DNA of 64,000 nucleotides, from contig JAYKKR010000010.1 in the NCBI GenBank assembly GCA_036971615.1, forward strand, positions 1,302,001 through 1,366,000, in the 5' to 3' direction. Position numbers and translations under genes: made by a program. The DNA is from Amyloporia xantha (taxonomy: Eukaryota; Basidiomycota; Agaricomycetes; Polyporales; Adustoporiaceae). Below are positions 58,868 to 64,000 of the stretch, piece after piece. Numbering within the stretch: position 1 is the first letter of the stretch; each line of letters begins with the position of its first letter. The notes under the pieces are model-generated. The model searched no databases and was not told the origin of the DNA. It saw only the letters and a program-made list of their open reading frames with translations.

Positions 58868-60634
58868 ATGTCTCCCAAGCCCATTCTAATGATGTCCATC
58901 AGCCCGCCATTCACGACAACGTCTCTGGCTATTCCTCCCAGAGCATCCGCGCCGCTCGCTGATGACCACAAGCATGAATTTAGCTCCTCTCAGAATCTCG
59001 AAGCTCCCACCCCCGCACGCTCTCTCTACCAACATTCCTGGTTCAGTCCGGATTTCGCGCGCTGCCGTCGGACAGCGCTTAAATCATACCTCCTCTCAAA
59101 CCTCGTCAACTTGCTGATTGTATGGGTCAGTGCGGCCATCGTGTACGGTGCATACTACAAGAACAACGACCTAGGAAAATTGCGGGTATATGTCGTTAAT
59201 TTCGATGGCAATACCCTGGGATCGCAGGTTGTGGACGCGTTCAAAGCGTCGTTGGCACAGTCGAATCATTTTGATGTGGTATTCGACACGCCTTTCACGT
59301 CCAGTGAAGAAGTACGGCACGCTATTTTTGATGAAAAGGCCTGGGGAGCCGTCGTCGGTAAGTAGTCACTGCTCGCGTTGTGTCAACAATTTCTGATCAT
59401 TTAGACACTCAGTAAATTCTGGAGCCACCGAAAATTGGCAGACATCCCTGCGCACCGGCAACGACTCATACGACCCCACGAGCGCCGTTGAAGTCATCTC
59501 TGAAGGGGCACGGAACGCCCTTACATCGAATAGCCACGTCGTCCCCGAGATACTCGCGATTCTAGAACCAGCAATCACAGCGGCATCGCAGAATTCCACT
59601 TCGTCGTTCTTGTCCGCTAACTCTGGCGACCTTACGGTGCTCCGGACCGCTCTGAAGTGTCCGCAATGTCTGTCCTCCGCATTTTCATATATACAGACCG
59701 ACCTGCACCCCGCGTATAACGCAGCGACGATGGGGGCCGTGCTTAGCGGTGCCATTGCTGTCAGTCCTTTCATCCTGAAACGAGTATCCACAAGTGCTAT
59801 AATTGACGGTCTTTTTGCCCGTCTACCCGCAGCTCATCGTCTTCACCTTCCCCGTTGTAGGCACGGGAAATCAGATCGGCGTGACGCTCGGGGAACACCT
59901 GGACATCCCGTCGACTATCGTCTGGAGACTGGCGACATGCACGGCCTCGTATTTCTTCATTTCGCTGTCTATCACCGGCGTGCAGGCTGCGTTTGGCGTG
60001 CCGCTGACCACGCCGTGGGGCGGGCGCGGATTTGTGGTCTTGTGGATGTAAGGGTCGCTTGTGGCATCCGGCGGGAGTCATAGCTAATGGATATGTCGCC
60101 ATATAGGCTTAATTGGCTCACGGTGTCTGGTAAGACAGCGCGTGTTTCCGTTCAACTCGATGTTGTCGACTAACCTGGACATTTAGCGTTCGGATTCGCT
60201 CTCGAGTCGATTGTCACGACTTTCGGAATGTGGACCTCCAACTGGTTTTTGAATTTCTGTAAGCGTCGCTTTTCATTCAATTTCCCATGGCTGGATCCAA
60301 TCTCATTGGATACCCATAGGGGTCTTCTGGAACTCGGCCGGCGCATCATATTCGGCTGATTTAATGCCTGGATTCTTCAAATATGACTATGGCTTCCCCT
60401 GATGCATGCAGTAAGATCAATGTATTCCCTCGTCTTTCATGTGAGAATTGACCAGATTTGTGGCACGCTCAGATACAAGGCACTTCCACGATCGTTTACG
60501 GAACCAAGAGCCACCTCGGCCTCAATTTCGGAGTGCTGATCGCGTGGGTTACAGGAGGGGCAACTGCGATGTCCCTCGCAACTATTTTGCGGCTGCGGTG
60601 GAATATCCGACAGGGTTATCACAGACTGCCTTGA
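58868..60634 (+). CDS. Sng1-like multi-pass membrane protein (DUF3533), one apparent frameshift
   Basis: Seven exons (58868-59357, 59413-59783, 59833-60047, 60107-60129, 60187-60258, 60320-60410, 60473-60634) would code for about 474 aa. A cytosolic N-terminus is followed by a membrane helix (LLSNLVNLLIVWVSAAIV), a long outside loop with VVNFDG and SVEVISEGARNAL-like features, and several C-terminal helices (LIVFTFPVVG, YFFISLSITGVQAAF, FGFALESIVTTFGMW, LIAWVTGGATAMSLATI). The order fits yeast Sng1, linked to nitrosoguanidine resistance and lipid asymmetry. Before 60411 the frame is one base short (CCCC near 60396-60399), giving an early stop; adding one base makes PLMHA and the next exon fit. 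Confidence 0.8.
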
Positions 60635-60963
60635 CGTGCGAATGGCAGATGCTTTGCTTGATGGTGGGCCAGACCACGAACCTCCATGACGTTCATTTCA
60701 TATCTCCGTTACATCAGAACTTATTGCATAATGTCGATGTCTCAAAAGTATTACCTACTTGACTACGAAGCCGCACTATATGAAAGCCAAATGAATGAAT
60801 GCATTGATAATGGTACATACATAATGGTAGCAGAGACTATGCGAGGTCATCTAGATAATGGGTTGTGATGCGGAGTACGTGCGTATGCTTGTGAAATCAG
60901 TGCGGTATATACAATGTACAATGCAAATTCAACGTCAGAGGTCTTATCTCATCATCAGAACAA
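60635..60963. other. intergenic between convergent genes
   Basis: 3' flanks of the Sng1-like and TB2/DP1 genes; nothing else recognised. Confidence 0.5.
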
Positions 60964-63061
60964 TCATTTTCTGCTCGCACTTCGTGTTCTGGCCTCCATC
61001 GTAGTGGCAGTTCTTCGCGAGCGCACCGTCGCCCCTTCCCTTTCTCCCTCGCCCACACGCGAAGGCGGCCTACGAGACGAGGACCGGCTGTCCAATGCAT
61101 TAATCATTGTTTTGCGGGCCGCTGCACGGATCGTCCTGTTGCTATCTCCTCGTGTCGCAGCCGGACGCGGCAAACGATCGCCTGGTACTCCAGGGACTCG
61201 CCGTCTCTTCAAGTCAGACGAGGCCCCACCGCTCGCGTCGCTATCCGTATCGGCAGTGTCCTCATCGGCAGACGCAGACGAGTCCTTATGCGCACGCGAG
61301 CGCTCTCGTGCTGCAGCCTTCATACGCGCTTGTAATTGTACCGCAGTCGGCCTGGTCGACAAAGTCTTCGCTGAGGGCTTTGTTCGGATCCGATTTGGGA
61401 TTGTGAGGTCGCTGTACTCGCCACGTGGTAGACGTCTCTTTCGACCAACGACCGAGGATGCATCGGACTTGGAATAGATTGACGAAGCGACCGAGTTCGT
61501 CCGTGTCCGTAAATCTGAACCGTTGTCGGTGGTGCTGAGCGCTGTCGACCTGCTGGCCAGACTCTCCGTCGAGGTTGAGGTCAACTGTCCCTTCTCCTTG
61601 GACGCCTCATGCACTCGTATTTTCGGGAATGGTGTCCGTAGAGTGACATCAAAGTCATCCTCTTCGTCATCATCATCGTCAGTGTAGTCGTTCTCAACAT
61701 CCATGTCATCATCTTGGTGTTGCTTGTGCTGGATCCCATCTGAATTATCGTGGTCGTCGCTCGAGTCGACAGCGGAGTCGGGGTCCTGGAACTCACGCCG
61801 CGACGGGAGCGACCCGTAAAAATCCTGCTGATGTTCTTGCTCAGCAGTTTCATCTGCATTGTCAGATAACCCTGGAGGTATCTGACTGTGCATCGGTTCC
61901 TCAAGAATATCAGCGAACGGTGTGCCGCCACCCGGGCTGACAGGAACCGGTGCAGCCATAGCACCATTCATAGGTGGTAGCCTCGGAGGCACAGGCAAGG
62001 GAGTCGCCGGGTATGCAGACGGAAAAGCCGGATATTGCCTCCATTCATCTGTCGTCTCTGTTTCTGGTTGGGATGGTATTTTCTTGAATGGTGGTGGAGT
62101 GTCGACCGGGGGAGTGGGCAGTCCAGAGAGAGGATCAACGGCGGATGCATCGTAGGAGGCCGCTGGTGGATACCAAATCTCATAGGGCGGAGGTGCTGAC
62201 TCAGGGAGGAGGTTCTGTTGCCTGGCTGAACTCCGCGTGGGTTGCGGAATTCCGCTAGATTTCGCACGAGCGACCGTCGGCCTTGATTGTGCTCTTGAAA
62301 ATGTAGCTCCTCGGGTCATATCGTTACGAGCAGTACGTGATCGGGTTTTGTGTTCAACCTCGAAGGGAACATCATCTGGAGGCCGGGAAAAATCATTGTC
62401 AACTATCCGGTGTATCCGCTCTGTTGCAGAGCCTTCCACAAGAACGCGGTGCTGGGGAGGCAACCCTTCCTGAAAGGGATCCCGAGTTGGTGGGCTCCAT
62501 TGCCTGTAATAGCCCAACAGGAAGTGAACAGGGATGGTTGAGATGAGGAGTAAGAAGTCGCCGAAAGTAGACACAATCTCGAGCGATGAGTCTAAAGTAG
62601 CGGCGTAGGGTTTGATGAAAGGACGAATAACGTGCAGGAATATCGGCTCTGCACCCTATGTGTTCACGTTATAAGGAAACTATGTTTACTGAAAAGTTGG
62701 ATGCGGACACTTACGCGTGCTCTCGTCAAAAGGAAGAATAATATCACAAGTGATTTAACCTCATCGTAGAAGGGAACAAAGAGCCTGACCATCGGATCTA
62801 CTGTTCGTTCATACATCGCAAAACAGCCCTTCACACGATTTGCAGCATAAGTTTCGGGAATAAACACCACATAGATGCACTTACCCATACAACCCACACC
62901 GCTATGCAGCCCTTCATAGCACGCTTCCTCTGGCTCATTGCGCGCACACTTGGTTGTCCGTTATTTCGGGCGGAAGGCGGAGGGAGTCGGAGAGTCTTGA
63001 ATGTCTCGAAGACATTCAGGAACACATACGCAAGGCGGAGGGCCGGTACGATCAACGGCAT
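60964..63061 (-). CDS. TB2/DP1/HVA22 family protein (REEP/Yop1-like) with long disordered tail
   Basis: Three exons (62885-63061, 62715-62828, 60964-62655) give 660 aa in phase. The first ~150 residues hold hydrophobic hairpins typical of ER-shaping reticulon-like proteins: MPLIVPALRLAYVFLNVFET, AVWVVW, the TB2/DP1 core VPFYDEVKSLVILFFLLTRA, then GAEPIFLHVIRPFIKPY. The remaining ~500 residues are disordered, with Pro-rich, acidic (DYTDDDDDEEDDFD) and basic Ser/Arg parts. Yop1 itself is much shorter, so this is a larger relative. Membrane curvature is the family role; the function of the tail is unknown. Confidence 0.85.
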
Positions 63062-63492
63062 GGTGGGCTACTTGATGTGAAGGCGTATGCAACGAGTGAT
63101 TAGGGCTCAATAACCAAAACCCGCGATAGTACGCTTGTGTCACCGGTGAAGGAAGAGACAAAGGAGTAGTGTGCGCAGGTATGGGCCACTAAATTACCGT
63201 TGCAGTATTGTTGGTTGAGAGGCAGCTGGCGACCCAAGTGCACAAGTGAACTCTGCTATATAGCAGCAGAAGAGTGCAAGGCATGCAGTCTCACCGCGAG
63301 GATTTTATGAACTTGGGTTGTGGTGAACACGGCGTTTAGAGGATCAAAGCGTCCGCTAAACGCGTCTTCAACGAGGCGCATGTGCGCTTACGTAAAGCGC
63401 GTTTCCTCAGCTCTGACCTCCAACTGTAGCCACTATTGGACTTGACTGCAGGCTTGCATTCGAACAAGGCCCACGTTTCGAATCTAAACAAC
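63062..63492. other. divergent promoter region of TB2/DP1 and BUD31 genes
   Basis: The two starts face away from each other across 431 bp. No specific site was identified. Confidence 0.5.
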
Positions 63493-64000
63493 ATGCCAAA
63501 GATACGGACCACAAGGACAAAAAAGCCTCCAGAAGGGTTTGAGGATATCGAAGCAGTGCGTAGCGGGCTGTCGTCCTCAAACTGTCTCGAACATCCTGAC
63601 CCCTTTCGTGCCCTCAGATCCTCGATGACTACGCCAAGAAGATGCGTGACGCCGAGAACGAGTCGCATGAAGGCAAACGCAAGACAGAGTCCCTCTGGCC
63701 CATCATGCGTATATCACACACCCGCTCACGGTATATTTATGAACTGTACTACAAGCGAGAAGCTATAAGCAAAGAACTATATGACTGGCTTCTGAAAGAA
63801 GGATATGCAGACGCCAAGTAAGTATTCTGTTTAATCTGCAAGCTGGCGACTAAGACGTCATTGGTTAGTCTTATTGCTAAGTGGAAAAAAGCCGGCTATG
63901 AGAAGTTGTGCTGTATACGTTGTATCCAGACAAGAGTACGTCGTTCAATCTGCATACTTTACTTTTTCCTTGAGGTGTTGACCGACAGCGTGAAGGACAT
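63493..64000 (+). CDS. BUD31: BUD31 (G10) splicing factor, 3' end outside window
   Basis: Exons 63493-63555, 63618-63817 and 63869-63935 are in phase; a fourth begins near the end of the window. The sequence [62 protein letters not shown] and [21 protein letters not shown] is diagnostic for G10/BUD31, including the first Cys of its zinc cluster. Bud31 is in the activated spliceosome near U6 and Cef1. The acceptor of the last exon is uncertain: AG at about 63988 or a few bases further on. Confidence 0.95.

Overview
The window is nuclear DNA of a filamentous basidiomycete, most likely an Agaricomycete; genus and order cannot be fixed by eye. The reasons are: dense genes on both strands, many short GT-AG introns (about 45-80 nt), exons cut to a few codons, and typical mushroom-forming-fungus families (CipC/DUF3759, cerato-platanin, a CcmS-related-domain protein, a Sng1-like protein, a GMC oxidoreductase). 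About 33 genes are supported by joining exons across introns with matching phase; several more are tentative.

Layout. 1-5.5 kb: 3' part of an STB6-like coiled-coil protein, a CCDC47 homologue and a small orphan. 5.5-8 kb: poorly resolved, possibly degenerate genes. 8-22 kb: a PX/DUF3818 lipid protein, an NDR kinase, a PDK/BCKDK-type mitochondrial kinase, Mediator subunit 20 and ORC4. 22-32 kb is sparser: CipC-like protein, a patatin-type lipase of about 20 exons, a cerato-platanin, and long stretches without clear genes. 32-46 kb: GCK/Ste20 kinase, ribosomal protein uL29 (RPL35), an orphan, two tandem membrane coiled-coil paralogues separated by a MITE, a CcmS-related protein, short-form tRNase Z, THOC7. 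46-54 kb: VTC1, complex I subunits NDUFA8 and NDUFA1, assembly factor NDUFAF3, SWC4/DMAP1, lipoate-protein ligase and an orphan whose first coding exon is only ATG. 54-64 kb: GMC oxidoreductase, an 84-aa gene, a Sng1-like membrane protein, a TB2/DP1 (REEP/Yop1-like) protein and the 5' part of BUD31.

The genes are mostly housekeeping: mitochondrial metabolism and complex I biogenesis (PDK, NDUFA8, NDUFAF3, NDUFA1, lipoate ligase), nuclear functions (ORC4, MED20, SWC4, THOC7, BUD31), ER and lipid functions (CCDC47, TB2/DP1, LEC1-like, lipase), and two morphogenesis kinases (NDR and GCK) that act in related networks in other fungi. I see no secondary-metabolite cluster, CRISPR, rRNA or recognisable tRNA gene.

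The main anomaly is that at least five conserved genes (lipase, THOC7, NDUFAF3, lipoate ligase, Sng1-like) each need a 1-2 base correction to keep frame; nearly all are insertions. Assembly error is the simplest explanation, true decay the alternative. Other points of interest: a GC-AG intron, an 8-nt and a 13-nt microexon, an ATG-only exon, overlapping upstream ORFs over the tRNase Z start, a MITE with TA target duplication and a cluster of four CACGTG boxes. I did not find a convincing new multi-gene system.
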